The notes under the pieces: model-generated | Seen by the model: only the letters and a program-made list of their open reading frames with translations | What the model was told of the DNA's origin: nothing | Database searches by the model: none | DNA from: Hypsibius dujardini | Lineage: Eukaryota > Tardigrada > Eutardigrada > Parachela > Hypsibiidae | Direction: 5' to 3' | Assembly: GCA_001579985.1 (NCBI GenBank) | Contig: LRSR01001642.1 | Span: forward strand, 1 to 30,980 | DNA length: 30,980 bases | Shown here: piece after piece, positions 21,492 to 30,980 of the stretch | Layout: the number at the start of each line of letters is the position of its first letter | How positions within the stretch are numbered: the first letter of the stretch is position 1 | Made by a program: the position numbers and the translations under genes

Positions 21492-23625
21492 CTATAAGCC
21501 CCTAGCTTGCAAATCAGCTCGTTGACTGATTTCGTATGCAAACACGCTAAATGACACTGCAAAGGTCATGGCCTGAAAAGACAGCAACGGTTTATTTGTA
21601 ATGGCTCTTACCAGAACCAGAATCCGTAAGCGGAGAAAGCAACTTACCGTTGCGAACCAGGACCTTTTAAATATAATCAGTCTTGCACCACGCAGGACCA
21701 CGTCTTCTCGTTCGCTGGAACACATGACATCATGAATAGTACCGTACAGTTTGCTGTCCTGAAGTGGAACCAAAAAATAACATATATACATGGGGTAAAT
21801 TTTCAACGTGCCGACAGTCTGTAAGTACCGGTAAACATACCAAGGATTCCGCAGGGTAATAATTGAAAATCATGACCGATAACTGGTAAGCGCGTAGATT
21901 GGTGGTCGATGACTAGAATGAAAAGAACAGACACTACATCGTTAAGCGTCTCCCATGATTCATTACACAATTATATGCTTATTCAAGGCTTAGTTTCCGA
22001 TATCTGGCAAAGATGTTTTCTGGATTAATCATTTAGGGACTCATTCTTTCAGGAGTTTACTTAGGGTCCTTACAATACCGAACTAGGACCTCTAATGATA
22101 GGGCCTGGGAGGGGCACACGAGCAAAAAACTTTGTTCCGAAATTCGGCTTATTGTTTCTAATACAAAATCCTTATCGAGAAACAGAAATATGAGTTTTAA
22201 ACATTTAGGAATGATCCAAAATAATGAAAAAATAACTGATGTCCTTGAAAATATTATTAAATTCCAGAAGCTCTGGAAGTCAGACCCCAAATTCCCACAA
22301 GTTGAAAAACGAGCAGAAATTGTAAGCCGAATATTGGATTTAATTTTTAAAAAATGCTTTAAGCCCCTTCCCCACCCTTAACCCCTCCATGAGAAAATGA
22401 TATACTATATATATAGCATTTTGAGGAAATCTTTGCAAATAAATCGAAACCGCCTCTTCGCAAATACCTCGTCGTACACATTAGCCAGTGGCATCAGCAG
22501 CAGGCTCGAATAACCGGCAAACAAAGCGATGGAAAAAAATGTGAAAATCATCCATCCGTTGGTCCGAGCTTCCCAGGCGGTTAAGTTAACCACTACGGCG
22601 GCGACGGAACCCATAAATCACACTTGATCGAGGATATGAGTTGTAAAAAAGGTGCGACCGAAGCAGCTATTCAATTCAGCACAAAACAATCGTATGCTTG
22701 CTTGGTGGGTCCTCAAATCATTCAACTGTACTTGCAGCTCCTGTGTCGACATTGTCATTGTGACCGAGGCTTTATTCGAAGAAGCATTCTGATGTACGTT
22801 CACTAGTCGACTCAACCTAGCGTTCATTTTCGCGAGGAGGGAACGCAACACAATTGCAAGAACGACTCCAAACACGATGACCTGCTGTGCCAGGCAGAAG
22901 GCCGCCACCTCAAAGTAATAAAAAACCCAATATGCAAGCTGAGGAATTAAGGAAGGCTTGGAGGGTGTGGTCTGATTAGCGGTGGTGTTATTTTGTGTGC
23001 GGTTATTGGTAGGCGCGGCCATTTGGATAAAATCGATTGAGTAACTCAAAAACTCCCAAAAGAGATGGAGGCATAAGCTCAAGATTCCTAGGGCCAAAGC
23101 GAGGCGTTGCCATCGGTTGTATTTTTCCCGGAGAGTGCTTCGATCAGGGAAGAGGGACGGCGCCAGAAGCTGGGCTTGCTGGAAAAGCTTCAAGCAAGCT
23201 GTTCGTTTCACGAAAAAACACAGCATCACCGCGTTAGCGCGGAAATCGAGAACAAAAATAGACGCCGAGGAGAAGGACCGAACTAGGAGGTTGCCTTTGA
23301 CCGTGACCATAAAGGCGTAGATGTGTTCGGCGGATTGGACGGTTAACGCAAAGAACCCAGTGACTCCCAAAACAAGATGGAGTATACCATTGGAAAAAGT
23401 GATAAATCGGAGGAACGGTAAAAGGGTAGAGCTGGACGGGAGAACCCCGAAAAGCGTGAGTAAAGTTGCGGGAAGTAAAGATAGCTTTTGGCAGTCATTA
23501 GCGGGCTTAAAGTAATGTTTTTGGAAAGTTCGCAAACGTGGACAAAACTTGCCCAGTTTGTGGAAATCAACAGCGTTTGACCAAGGCCTCTCCGGGTCGT
23601 CGTTAGGAACAGAGATAACCATCAT
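21492..23625 (-). pseudogene. Gustatory-receptor-like gene C, open except for one in-frame TGA
   Basis: Homologue of receptors A and B. Exons: 23625-22468, 21758-21648 (111 nt, as in receptor A) and 21572-21492 (81 nt, as in receptor A), all with good GT..AG sites and phase 0. The first exon carries TM1-TM6: LTLFGVLP near the N-terminus, FRANAVMLCFFVKRTACLKL, FCLAQQVIVFGVVLAIVLRS, FFTTHILDQ and FAGYSSLLLMPLANVYDE. A TGA at 22620-22618 falls in the conserved LDQ-A-(C/T)-x-M stretch, where receptor B has TGT; homology resumes in the same frame. The last exon reads MTFAVSFSVFAYEISQR, the TM7 motif. An asparagine-rich loop (NNRTQNNTTANQT) suggests glycosylation. The frame is open upstream to a Met at 23721; I prefer the start at 23625 by length comparison. 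Whether the stop is fixed, polymorphic, an assembly error or read through is unknown. Confidence 0.8.
22052..22395. mobile_element. MITE-like element, family M, degenerate copy (in a receptor C intron)
   Basis: The left end (ttagggtccttacaat, aactaggacc) matches the terminus of copy 1. Internal blocks (cttattgtttctaa, agaccccaaattcccacaag, cccctccatga) match the family in order. The right terminus is decayed. It lies in the intron just downstream of the TM6 exon, where receptor A also has a related fragment. Confidence 0.45.
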
Positions 23626-24136
23626 GCTTTCTCCGGCTAGTTCAAGCCTCAGAAGTTTAACGAAAATAACAGATTCACAAGGAATGTGTCTCCAGTGGTA
23701 TATGATGATCGGCGAATACAAACACGTTTGGTATACACTTGGGGCATGTTTTCGAAGAGTGCCTAAACAAACTGACGAACATTTTTCTCGGTATTTTGCT
23801 CGGCTGTGGTACTTTTATGCAACCGTTGCCGAATCGGATCGAACATGAGCTATTGATGTATGCGTTACAGCAGATCCCTGGGGTGAGAGGTGCTGCGACC
23901 AACTTTTCTGAGATTGCAGTCAATTAGCATGTCATGGGAGGTGGGTGCTTAAATAGGGAAGGGCACACACTGCCCTGGCGACAGTGCCAAACGGTTACCA
24001 GTTGAATGGAAAGGGATGCAAATCAGATATCACGACTGAAGCCTGCGCAACCCTTGAGACGGTTTAAGTGATCAATGTCGGACAGGGGAAAAATAAGCGA
24101 CTATATAAGTAGACTATATGACTGTATATGACTGTA
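23626..24136. other. 5' flank of receptor C up to the mariner element
   Basis: No separate gene. It contains the possible N-terminal extension of receptor C (to 23721) and putative promoter sequence; no clear similarity to the receptor A flank. Confidence 0.4.
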
Positions 24137-25427
24137 CAGAGGTTAAACCACTTGATGGTACTCAATTTTTTTAATAATTCCTGCATGCACAATTTCACTT
24201 CGCATTTCTCAAAATATGTTCGATTTAAAGCTCCTGCCTATCCATCATGAGTTTAACACGTTTTGGCTAAGATCACAAGGTATTATTGATTTTAATTTGG
24301 TCCAAATTCGACCACACCTTTTGCATAATACGTTTCAAACCTGCCATTAAAGTGGTAGCGTGGTCAAACAGTTTCCACTTAAACAGACCGTTCACACAAA
24401 AATCCATGGGGGCCAGGTCTGATCTATTGCTCATCTAGTGCTCTTTCGGAATAAACTTGATTTCCGAATTTTGAAGCCATTTTTGGGTGATTCCGAAAGA
24501 GTGCGCTGGAGCACTGTCATGGTGGAAGACGACCTTGTTGATAAGCTCTCCCGGAAATAGTTTCCGAATATCGTTCTTCAAAAGCGGCTTCAAAGCATGT
24601 TGGATGTAGTACTCACTGTTGATTTTCGCTCCGGGTTTGACGAAGCGGATCACAATTTTTCCACGGGAGCAAACGCCGGCCACAAACACGAAGTCCCTGG
24701 AGTGAGATTCATTCCAGAATTTGGTCCAACTTTCCAGACTCCGTTCTCCCCGAAACTCGTAGTAAATCTTTCGGATTCCGTTAACGTCAGTCAGATAAAC
24801 CCAGGCCTCATCAAGGCTGATAAAATTTCTCCACTTCCGGCCGTTGATATAGCGCAGAAACCTCGGGCCTCGGTCCAACCGTTGTTTAACCGGCTTGTTC
24901 GATAGGGCATGAACAAGGCACATTTTTCGCATCTTCCCCTCCAAATCCTGGCTGATGACGCGAGCAACAGTTGTAGCCGACACACCGTACTTCAAGGATA
25001 AGGCAGAACTGTTCAGCGGATTCGGTCCTGAAAGGGCCTTTTTAATGGGATCCACCAGACCAGGAGTTCGTAGTTTCGGGGAGCGACGGAGTTTCACCAA
25101 CGACGGTGCAGTATTCTTTCCGGCTTCCTTGTTGATATTTTTCCTGATGAGATTAGCTACTGCTTTCCGAGAAATAACGATTACCCTGACCTTCAATGCT
25201 TCCACAATTTGTCTGGATGAATATTTCAAACTGACCAATGTCAAAATAGACTCCCTCAAACCCAAATCTAGTTTACGACTCATATTTGCATCCAAATGAG
25301 ACAAGAAATCACACATGTGAAATTGAGTGGAGCACGTGTTGGATTTTTGAGATTGGAAAATGAGATAAGGCGCCCCGTACAGGTGTGAACATGAGTCACT
25401 GAGTACCATCAAGTGGTTTAACCTCTG
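24137..25427. mobile_element. Tc1/mariner element, 1291 bp, full length with intact ends
   Basis: Perfect 28-bp terminal inverted repeats at 24137-24164 and 25400-25427, starting CAGAGGTTAAACC. TA dinucleotides flank both ends (24135-24136 and 25428-25429), the target of this superfamily. It encodes a single transposase on the minus strand. Identical ends suggest recent movement, even though the transposase now carries a stop codon. Confidence 0.95.
24273..25283 (-). pseudogene. Mariner-type transposase with a single internal TAG
   Basis: DDD transposase of the IS630/Tc1/mariner superfamily that would cut and paste the surrounding element. About 336 codon positions from MSRKLDLGLR to the TGA at 24275-24273. 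Two N-terminal helix-turn-helix regions (RESILTLVSLKYSSRQIVEA; NSSALSLKYGVSATTVARVI) bind the ends. Catalytic Asp residues are in SLDEAW, FHHDSAPAH and DLAPMDF; 37 positions separate the second and third, a DD37D spacing. The frame is open except TAG at 24437-24435, ten codons before the third Asp, at a position that is usually Trp in relatives (TGG to TAG is one base). Homology continues in frame for 53 codons. As read, the product lacks the third catalytic residue and should be inactive. Confidence 0.9.
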
Positions 25428-25692
25428 TATATGAGCGTTTTTCGTATACAAACCGTTGGACCGGTGTTGATAAACGGACGGCGCTGTATGTTTTCGAATC
25501 TCAAAGACGTAGATAAAAACAATGCTAGCGTTGATTTTTCATCGCAGAAAATGGCCAAGCACGGGGATGGCAAAAACTAAAATTAGTCAACTAAACTTTA
25601 ATTCATACAAGAATGTGTAGTTTACTTTCTGTTTGTCACTAAAACTGTTAGTCTATAGTTTAGGTGAAATTGACTAGTATTTGCATTTTTTT

Positions 25693-25732
25693 CGTTTTTT
25701 TATCAAACAGTTTACTAACTGATAAAAAAACG
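25693..25732. repeat. Short perfect inverted repeat, 13-bp arms
   Basis: cgtttttttatca and its exact complement flank a 14-nt loop. It may be a fold-back or MITE end; nothing else is known. Confidence 0.6.
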
Positions 25733-26065
25733 ATACATTTTAACTGTGACCATACAACGGCAATCCAACTTATAGAAAGGTGAAGTCAGCCTGCGACTAG
25801 ACTATGCATAATCGGTCATTTAAATAGTAAAGCGAGTATCGTGTTGAGTCCACAAAAGGCAAGCATATTATTTCCTATGGATCGGTGTTGTTGATGCACA
25901 TAACAATCTAACGCCGGAGTGCGTAGGCCTGAAAGGTTCAGAACGGGGCACGGCCCACACCAGGAGAGCGGTTGGGAAATTGGAAAATAAACTAATGAGC
26001 GTATGACCTTTTCGTTATAGTAGAAAGACGGGGGCACTCATGACACATGAGGAGGCCTACCCTCA

Positions 26066-26161
26066 ACCAAGCGACGTTCCATAGAAATGACGTTCAATTC
26101 TCCAAAGATATATATACACATCTTGGAGAGTAGAAGGTCTTTCTTTGGAGCTTCGCTTGGT
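26066..26161. repeat. Nested imperfect hairpin, about 96 bp
   Basis: Outer arms accaagcga and tcgcttggt enclose inner arms of about 10 nt (tctccaaaga with atcttggaga). The size is in the range of microRNA precursors or a small fold-back element; there is no further support. Confidence 0.4.
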
Positions 26162-26326
26162 ACAATATGCAGTATAGATCCCTTTGCCACCTCACCTCAA
26201 CCCATTGCGATTGACGCCAGCATATAAACGTCAGTAATTTTAACCAGTGAATTCATAAGCTAAAGGTCACGCAGCAGTGCTCAAATGGAACGAGTTACCG
26301 CGAAAGAAGAGAGCGCTAGCATATGC

Positions 26327-26639
26327 AGGGGCTCGTTTAGGGCCCTGACAAGTCAGAACCAGCACTCCTCATAGCAAGGCCCGAGGGTGAGCGAAGAGGA
26401 AAAATTCATTTTTTTCAAATCGGTCCCAGAATTTGGCATATTGTTTCTAACCATTGTCTTGCAAGTCTCAGGGGGCCTTAGACACCAGCCACCAACACCC
26501 TCACAAGTTTGAAATCACAAACGGTATCCCAATTTTGGGGTTCGACTTGTGAAAACAATTTGTTTTGCCCCTTTGCCCACCCCCTGGCCCTACCATGAGG
26601 CTCCGGGCTCCGATTTGTAAAGGGTCGGTAACGAGCTCC
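26327..26639. mobile_element. MITE-like element, family M, copy 2
   Basis: About 313 bp. The left end ggggctcgtttagggccctg matches the reverse complement of the right end (GGAGCTCGTTACCGACCCTT) imperfectly. Internal blocks AGAACCAGCAC, TATTGTTTCTAA, CACAAGTTTGAAA and CCCCTGGCCCTACC follow the order of copy 1 at 11383-11832. Non-coding. Confidence 0.6.
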
Positions 26640-27586
26640 AGATTCATACGCGAAAGCATAACCTATCGAGACCATTCCACGTCGATTTTTTTTCGGATCA
26701 CCCATTGTACTGTAGAAGACTACTGGTTAGGTGCCACGGTATTTACAAATAAGACTCAACGTATTCCCAGAAACTTCTCCATCCCGGTGGGATGGACACT
26801 CTTTGACGGGGGGGGGGCGGGGAGCGGGGTTAAATCAGTACTGCGGTCATGTTGACAGCATGCTAAATATCATAAATTCAATCCTTCTCTATGGGTATAA
26901 AAGACCCTGATCGATTAATCAGGCGTTTTTCCTGAATGAGTTTGAAGTTTTCAAAGGGTTGATACTCTTAAATTCACATTCTTTCTCGTTCAAGTACTAC
27001 CAAATAATTCTTTGTCTTGTATTGCTTGATATTTTACGACTGCTGCACGGTTGGTGTTACATATTTTGCCGACAGATTTTCTATTTTGTACTACACATTG
27101 TCGAGTTTTTTGTTAAAAGGTTTATAAGATTCTGTGCTAATTTGTTTCATCTACTTCCTTAATGCTCAGTTTCAAAAGGGTTTTTTTCGGCGAGCTCATT
27201 ACAAAATGTTTCCAAAGGAACATCGTTGGGTCGTCAACTAATCCGCCAAGTGCGTTTGATAGGGGTATCCGTAGTTTCGAAAACCCGGATGTGCACCCCC
27301 AACTCCCCCACATGTCCGGGAAGCGCAAGATTCGAATTTTCCCGGTAATACAAGACCGTTTTCTTCAAAAATCCTCCAGCTGTAAGCTATTTTGCGTGCA
27401 CATGCACGCAATCGGAAACAGAATTACGCATCCGCCGTGAACCAGGCTACATTTCCAGAATAATATATAACAGAACCTTCTGCGGACAAAACACCACAGA
27501 TTTTGACTGTTTTACCTTTTAGACTAATATTTCTGATTTTCATCTTTTTTTTGTTAAATAATTGGGTGTGACCGCTCTTAAAGGAC
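26640..27586. other. Gene-poor region upstream of the small plus-strand gene
   Basis: It contains a G homopolymer near 26810-26818. No gene is supported. It may include promoter or 5' UTR exons of the gene that follows. Confidence 0.35.
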
Positions 27587-27989
27587 ATGATTACACAGAC
27601 CTCCATGTTTTTAGCCGTGGTGGTCGTGGCGGCATGCGTTGGATTTGGGGTTTGTCGTATGCCTTACCGCGGACTCGACATAGACCTGATTGAGGGTAAA
27701 AATACAATTAGAAAAAAGCGCTCATTATCATTGTTTTTCTAGTCGTTTCTTGCAGCACAAAATATTTCATTCAACATGCAAAATATATCTTACGATGCAT
27801 TTAATTTCAGCGTACAAAAGGGCACAGCTGAGCCGTCAACGGTTTGAAAAGTCGGCATCCAGCAGTGGTCAGCTGATCATTCCTCTCACGGTGGTCGATG
27901 AAGATAAAGAAAAAAAGGGGCAAGCGGACAAAAAAAAAGATGCGCCGGAGCAGCGGATGGCCATAAGAAGCTGGTATTTGGGGAGATAA
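27587..27989 (+). CDS. Small predicted membrane or secreted protein, two exons, 95 aa
   Basis: Not recognised. Exon 1 is 27587-27695 and exon 2 is 27811-27989, with a 115-nt phase-1 intron: donor GTAAAA, and acceptor with a pyrimidine-rich tract ending TTTAATTTCAG. An in-frame TGA (27569-27571) lies six codons before the ATG, supporting this start. Residues 5-23 (TSMFLAVVVVAACVGFGVC) form a hydrophobic helix, either a signal peptide or a membrane anchor. The remainder is hydrophilic with a lysine/glutamate-rich segment (EDKEKKGQADKKKD) and ends SWYLGR. It is the only plus-strand gene I support here. An AATAAA follows at 28181. Splice-consistent frames and the hydrophobic start favour a real gene, but it is short and has no family support. 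Confidence 0.5.
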
Positions 27990-28097
27990 TTGTCCCCGTC
28001 CCCCCGTCCCCCGCATTCAACTACTGCAGCATAGTGGTACCATAACTCAGAGTTAGCGCAAAACTTCCGATGCATTGGAAGATTTAAAAGTACCCCT

Positions 28098-28122
28098 TCT
28101 TATCATCATTATTATTATTATT
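28098..28122. repeat. ATT/ATC trinucleotide microsatellite
   Basis: Short run tcatcattattattattatt just downstream of the small gene. Confidence 0.6.
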
Positions 28123-28180
28123 ACATGCTGACTAAAACGCGATTTGAGCAGTTTTATTATGAGAATAATTTGCACGGTTG

Positions 28181-28186
28181 AATAAA
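28181..28186 (+). terminator. Candidate AATAAA polyadenylation signal of the small plus-strand gene
   Basis: AATAAA 192 nt past the TAA stop at 27987-27989, on the same strand. Confidence 0.35.
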
Positions 28187-28209
28187 GTGGCGGTCATTGT
28201 CGGTATTGG

Positions 28210-28640
28210 GATTTCGAATTATGGGGCCATTTCCTGTATGGGCAGCGCCGGCAGTCTGAAAAAAGTGGGCACTGTTGGATGGGCGCTAGTCGGTTTGCGG
28301 GTGGGTACTGATGGGTTCGCGGGTTGGTTCTTGATGCGTGCTAGTAAAGGGGGCTTCTCACAATGAATTCGTTGGGTACGTATATCTATTTGTTTCGATT
28401 TTTTATTCTAGAGCATAATTAAGACATAATATTAACGAAAACAATAATTTGTACAACCAGAGCCGTCCACATAAGCTATTATTGAGTTTATCACTAATAG
28501 AATTGTAAGTTGCCTTTCCGTAAGGACTTTCGACCAAATAATAAAATTTTCTAATTTAATGTTAAGTAAATTACCCATCTTCACCCACCCACCAGTGCCC
28601 ATTTTTTTCAAACTGCCACAGCGCCACATCGAAATATTTA
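28210..28640. repeat. Imperfect terminal inverted repeat, possible fold-back element
   Basis: About 45 bp at 28241-28283 (gcagtctgaaaaaagtgggc core) match the reverse complement of 28580-28622 (GCAGTTTGAAAAAAATGGGC core). The match extends outward to atttcga on both sides. The interior, about 290 bp, is AT-rich and non-coding. Confidence 0.55.
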
Positions 28641-30581
28641 TATTCTATATGTCTATCCGTTTTAAATATTACTTATTTATGATCGAATGCGGGGTTTTTG
28701 TATAAAATTAATTGCACACGTTCAGCGAAGGTGTGATACCATAACGCTGCTTTAAATAGGGAATCCCCCTATAGGAAAATTTCCGAAAACCAGACCTAAC
28801 TTTAAGAAATTAAGATTCATCGAAACCAATTATAGATGGCACTACTCATGCAATATTGCTTTAGTAGAATTTGTTGTTGGGTTTAAACATTTACATGTAA
28901 TTCATTATGACTACCAATCGAAAAAGTCAACAATATTTTAATATTCTAGCATATGGGCTTCGACATCTATAATTATTTTTTACAGTTACAATTTTACGAA
29001 ATCCGTTGGCAAGTCAGCCTTGCGGTGATCCGATCAACGTATTCTCCGAAAAATGTTCGGATATGCAGATCCCGAAATGGGATATTCGGTAATTATTAAT
29101 AATCCGGAAGCATGTTGCGAAAATGGAATCGAACGAACCTCTTGTGGAATTTGTGTCAGCTTCGTGGGCTCGTACGTCAATAATTACACCATATAATAAA
29201 CTCCTCCGCGGAAGTCCAATTTGTAAGAACAGCACAATTACATAATAAGCAGCGTAAATTCGATCCTTTTTAGGGCATGAGATTAAGAGGGGAATGCACA
29301 TTGAATGAATAACATGAACTTCCCTGGATAGATAGTTATTTGGGTCTAAGAAATGTGTTTCCTTCAAATTTACAGGATACGCAAAGGCTCAGCTAACCGA
29401 GCCTCAACACAGGCCATGTCCTCAACAGGCCATATCCTCAACACCGGAACTTTTTAGATAGTCAGAAACCACCGTTATTGATTGGCGAGCCCGGTGAAAA
29501 TGGTTAAGAATTTGCTACCAAAAGGCTGCTCAAAATGAGGAAGTGGTATTTGTGAAGATAGCTGGCCTTGTTGCTTCTCTCTTCTGTATCCGACTAGGAC
29601 GCCGTTTTTTTATTCGATCAATTTTAAGATCTTGTACAAGGGTTTTCATCTGCTTTGACTTATCCAGACTTATCATAATATGTATGAAAATATTTAGTTA
29701 GGAAATTCTCCACTTCTCATGGATAGTACTGATATAAAATTCGTCGCCACACCCGCATTTCTACTCTGTTTGAAGGGCTACAACCCCCTTCTGTAGAACT
29801 GAATATGACTGAAACCAAGCATAAAACTTCTAGAATTCAAGTTCAGTCATGCAAATTGCTCTTGATCAGAGCGTGATCCAGACGAGTTGTAACAGTTTCG
29901 TCTTTATAGCTTTTGAAGCGGGTCCCAAATCCCACAAATTTTTCAATAATTTCTTAGTTAAAGCCCACAATTTCCATTACCAGTTCATGTAGTATGGCGT
30001 GTTGTTTATTCTGCGCATGCGAATTAAAAATGGCTGAAACATTATTATGTCGTTGGCCAAATTTTGCAAGTTAATCGATGGCATATTCATTCAGCTTAAA
30101 GATAAACAATTCTAATTATCTGAAATAATAACCTCATTGGTTTCAAATCCAGTTTACGAACGACATACCGACGGAATAGAGTTATGATTGCCGCTCGCAG
30201 CTTGGTAACTGGGGTAGTTTTCTAAGATAATCCTAGGAGACGCAAATCCCAAACTGTTTTAACTTGGCCGGACCAAGCTCTCTATGCAACGTAAAGTTGT
30301 GGTCCTGCAAGAATCGAACATGACTCGGCCTCTTGATTTAGAATGGTCCTGCGAGCAAGAGATATTTTGGATATGACAGTCGCAGACCCTAATACATGAA
30401 GGGACAAATCTAACCCTCTTTCTGGGACGTGGGACACAATAGCAACTTTTTTATATGGTGACAGCAACAAATTAAGTCACTTATAACCATAATTTGTCAT
30501 TCGAACTTTATTCCATAGGAAAATTTGTCCCGGTGTATAAATCTGATCTCTTCTGCGATAGAGAAATTTAGGGAAGTGGCC
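28641..30581. other. Gene-poor region
   Basis: No supported gene. A three-unit short repeat (cctcaacac/aggccat) lies at 29401-29447. A 117-codon minus-strand frame at 29014-29367 lacks family resemblance and was not accepted. Confidence 0.4.
29401..29447. repeat. Short direct repeat, about 17-bp units
   Basis: cctcaaca occurs three times at 16-17 bp spacing, with aggccat following the first two. Confidence 0.6.
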
Positions 30582-30690
30582 AAAATAAAAACCGTTTAAG
30601 AGCACCAAAATTGGAACAAATTAACACCCAAATAAAGTCCAAAAAAGGCCTCGAAAATGTTTTTCAGGCCGTACAAAATTCGTTACGGAG
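30582..30690. repeat. Dispersed repeat, copy 2
   Basis: Same orientation as, and similar to, 5584-5692 in the chitin deacetylase intron, about 25 kb away. Shared core gtttaagagcaccaaa and tcgaaaatgtttt. Confidence 0.6.
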
Positions 30691-30980
30691 AGCGCATTCC
30701 TTTCTACACATTGCCAACTTTACATACACATCCTGAAGTCGCCGGGCTTTGCCAAGCTTTGACATTCAATCAGACCGCTAGATAGGGACAGCGAAATCAT
30801 TTTGTTGTTGTACGCAACGGTATATTGTGTGATATCAATGTCAGCAAGGCTGCATTGAAATAAAAACTACAGTCCGGTCAACAAAGTCGTCATTTTGATT
30901 ATCAGGCAAACGCTATGGATTGAATCGCTACATGGGTTGAATCGGTGGGGTGGCGGAGGGCGTCACAAGTGTAAATTGTA
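30691..30980. other. Right edge of the window
   Basis: No gene recognised. Confidence 0.35.

Larger units (their letters stand above)
25430..26326. other. Gene-poor region right of the mariner element
   Basis: AT-rich sequence without a supported gene. It contains a 13-bp perfect stem (25693-25705 with 25720-25732) and a nested hairpin at 26066-26161. Confidence 0.4.

Noticed and set aside
8640-25580. Possible transposon ends TTAGTTTTGCCATCC (about 8686-8701) and GGATGGCAAAAACTAAAA (about 25563)
   Set aside because: The two are inverted to each other but 17 kb apart, and neither has a matching partner end nearby; too short to call an element.
29014-29367. A 117-codon minus-strand open frame
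   Set aside because: No recognisable motif, no splice or promoter context and no paralogue in the window; consistent with chance.
30295-30350. tRNA-like sequence (minus strand, GTTCGATTC similar to a B box)
   Set aside because: The T-arm does not pair well, no cloverleaf or A box could be made, and the acceptor ends do not match.

Overview
The window looks like arthropod nuclear DNA: split genes with canonical GT..AG introns (many only 73-115 nt), two chitin deacetylase genes of the arthropod type, a cluster of seven-transmembrane receptors of the arthropod gustatory-receptor superfamily, and several eukaryotic transposon classes. A hexapod or crustacean is likely. I cannot name the species; a springtail-like animal is only a guess. 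There are no bacterial-style operons, CRISPR arrays or supported RNA genes.

Layout. (1) 1-7685: two tandem chitin deacetylase (CDA) genes on the minus strand. The left one (45-2660) has four exons in the window and runs off the left edge. The right one (4027-7685) is complete, with five exons and 500 codons before the stop. Both start with a 17-nt coding exon that ends in the same phase, so they are tandem duplicates. (2) 9235-23625: a minus-strand cluster of gustatory-receptor-like genes. One is intact (9235-12571, four exons, 417 aa). A second (15157-16763) carries an in-frame stop and a 1-nt deletion. A third (21492-23625) is open except for one in-frame TGA. Two further fragments remain: an N-terminal and 5'-flank remnant (14803-14995) cut by a decayed LINE, and a C-terminal remnant (18986-19037) that abuts a non-autonomous hAT element. 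(3) 24137-25427: a 1291-bp Tc1/mariner element with intact inverted repeats, TA flanks and a transposase broken by one stop codon. (4) 25430-30980: mostly repeat-rich, gene-poor sequence with one small two-exon plus-strand gene (27587-27989) for a 95-aa protein with an N-terminal hydrophobic segment.

Function. The CDAs are predicted to be secreted enzymes that deacetylate chitin in cuticle or gut lining. The receptors are predicted chemosensory membrane proteins. Nothing in the sequence links the two sets beyond adjacency. The receptor cluster shows birth and death: tandem duplication including the promoter region, then nonsense mutation and transposon insertion in most copies. A dispersed MITE-like family with the same termini sits in two introns of the receptor genes and in the right part of the window.
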